From Devosiaceae bacterium (lineage in GTDB: Bacteria; Pseudomonadota; Alphaproteobacteria; Rhizobiales; Devosiaceae): a DNA stretch of 37,961 nt. The translations under genes and the position numbers were made by a program. The stretch is taken from positions 1 to 37,961 of the forward strand of contig JAKISW010000026.1 of assembly GCA_021648375.1 (NCBI GenBank), given 5' to 3'. Shown here one piece after another: positions 37,350 through 37,961 of this stretch. Positions within the stretch are counted from its first letter, which is position 1. Every line of letters begins with the position of its first letter. The notes under the pieces were generated by a model. That model saw only the letters and a program-made list of their open reading frames with translations, was not told where the DNA came from and ran no database searches.

Positions 37350-37961
37350 ATGACAGAATTTGGTGAAATTGCACTTTTATCCTTAAAGGTTGCCGGAGTT
37401 GGTGTGGCGTTTGCTTTGCCTATAGCGTTTTTTCTGGCCTATATCTTGGCTCGTTGGCGTTTTCCCGGGCGCACTTTGCTAAGTGCGCTGGTGATGATGC
37501 CATTGGTTATGCCGCCTGTGGTTACCGGGCTGGTTTTGTTGGAATTATTTGGGCCACGCGGATACATCGGAGGCTTTTTAAGCAATTTTGGCATTGAATT
37601 TGGGTTCAGGTGGACAGGGGCGGCGCTGGCGGCGGGGCTGGTAGCTTTGCCCCTGATCGTTCGACCCATGCGGTTGGCGCTGGAGGCGGTTGACCCCAAA
37701 TTACACGAGGCGATGGCGGTTGCCGGGCTTGGCCCCTGGCGCAGATTATTGGTGATTGATCTGCCTCTAGCGTTGCCGGGGATCATAGCGGGGTTGGTAT
37801 TGGGTTTTGCCAAAGGGTTGGGAGAATTTGGCGCCACAATTACATTTGTGGCCTCAATTCCGGGGGAAACAAGAACTCTTTCCCTGGCCATATATTCGGC
37901 GCTGCAAAGCCCCAATACCGAACAGTTGGTTTTGGTCTTAAATGCGATTTCTATAGGGATT
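37350..37961 (+). CDS. modB: Molybdate ABC transporter permease, partial at window end
   Basis: From ATG 37350 the frame is open for 204 codons to the last base. It encodes the typical ModB start MTEFGEIALLSLKVAGVGVA, then the helix FFLAYILARWRFPGRTLL, the family motif MPLVMPPVVTGLVLLELFG, and the EAA loop AMAVAGLGPWRRLLVIDLPL followed by ALPGIIAGLVLGFAKGLGEFG. About 20-25 residues are probably missing at the C-terminus. It follows modA by 49 bases, and a modC ATPase gene is expected just outside the window. Confidence 0.92.
   Translation, partial: MTEFGEIALLSLKVAGVGVAFALPIAFFLAYILARWRFPGRTLLSALVMMPLVMPPVVTGLVLLELFGPRGYIGGFLSNFGIEFGFRWTGAALAAGLVALPLIVRPMRLALEAVDPKLHEAMAVAGLGPWRRLLVIDLPLALPGIIAGLVLGFAKGLGEFGATITFVASIPGETRTLSLAIYSALQSPNTEQLVLVLNAISIGI

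Overview
The window reads as an alphaproteobacterial chromosome segment, probably from a marine or host-associated Hyphomicrobiales/Rhodobacterales-type organism. Four things support this: two TRAP transporters (one with a TakP-like binding protein), the curlin chaperone CsgH, an alphaproteobacterial-style D-amino-acid transaminase and 3-hydroxybutyrate dehydrogenase, and frequent TTG/GTG starts behind good Shine-Dalgarno (SD) sequences. The taxonomic call is inference; no rRNA or tRNA gene is visible.

Bases 1-13,450 are an accessory catabolic region with visible decay. A TRAP system (dctQ end, dctM, dctP) is followed by a COG3618-type amidohydrolase, then the first 40 codons of a lost lldD-like gene abutting a frameshifted, truncated IS3-type orfA. 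Next is a minus-strand operon (GntR regulator, nitrate/sulfonate-type ABC transporter, FAD oxidoreductase) with a divergent shikimate-dehydrogenase-like gene. I know of no described pathway with exactly this set. After it come a flavodoxin-fold quinone reductase with two TetR-like operators but no tetR, an MFS remnant, a methyltransferase with a one-base frameshift, and a divergent marR/GST pair.

Bases 13,850-18,660 hold housekeeping-like genes: a DEAD-box-family helicase with a lysine/glycine tail, D-amino-acid transaminase, a small GNAT, an FAH-family hydrolase, and an ArsR/SRPBCC pair whose promoter, operator and start codon overlap.

Bases 18,839-20,740 are a compact curli locus: a curlin with ten ungapped 11-residue half-repeats and two cysteines, then csgH, then a second curlin. 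The genes are separated by strong RNA hairpins, including four stem-loops in a row plus a terminator behind csgH. The secretion genes csgEFG are not in the window.

Bases 20,885-31,640 carry a Cu+ P-type ATPase with two YHS modules and a further Cys module, an alpha-hydroxy-acid dehydrogenase, a DUF2892 protein, and a Cache histidine kinase/NarL-type regulator pair. The pair is divergent from a second TRAP operon whose DctQ (327 aa) and DctM (700 aa) are unusually long. The context suggests sensing, import and oxidation of a 2-hydroxy or 2-oxo acid such as lactate or pyruvate (inference).

Bases 31,699-37,961 hold 3-hydroxybutyrate dehydrogenase, a TerC-family protein, a DGPF/YCII protein with its ECF sigma factor, a DUF2853 protein, KDPG aldolase, modA (starting inside eda) and the start of modB, which is cut by the window edge.
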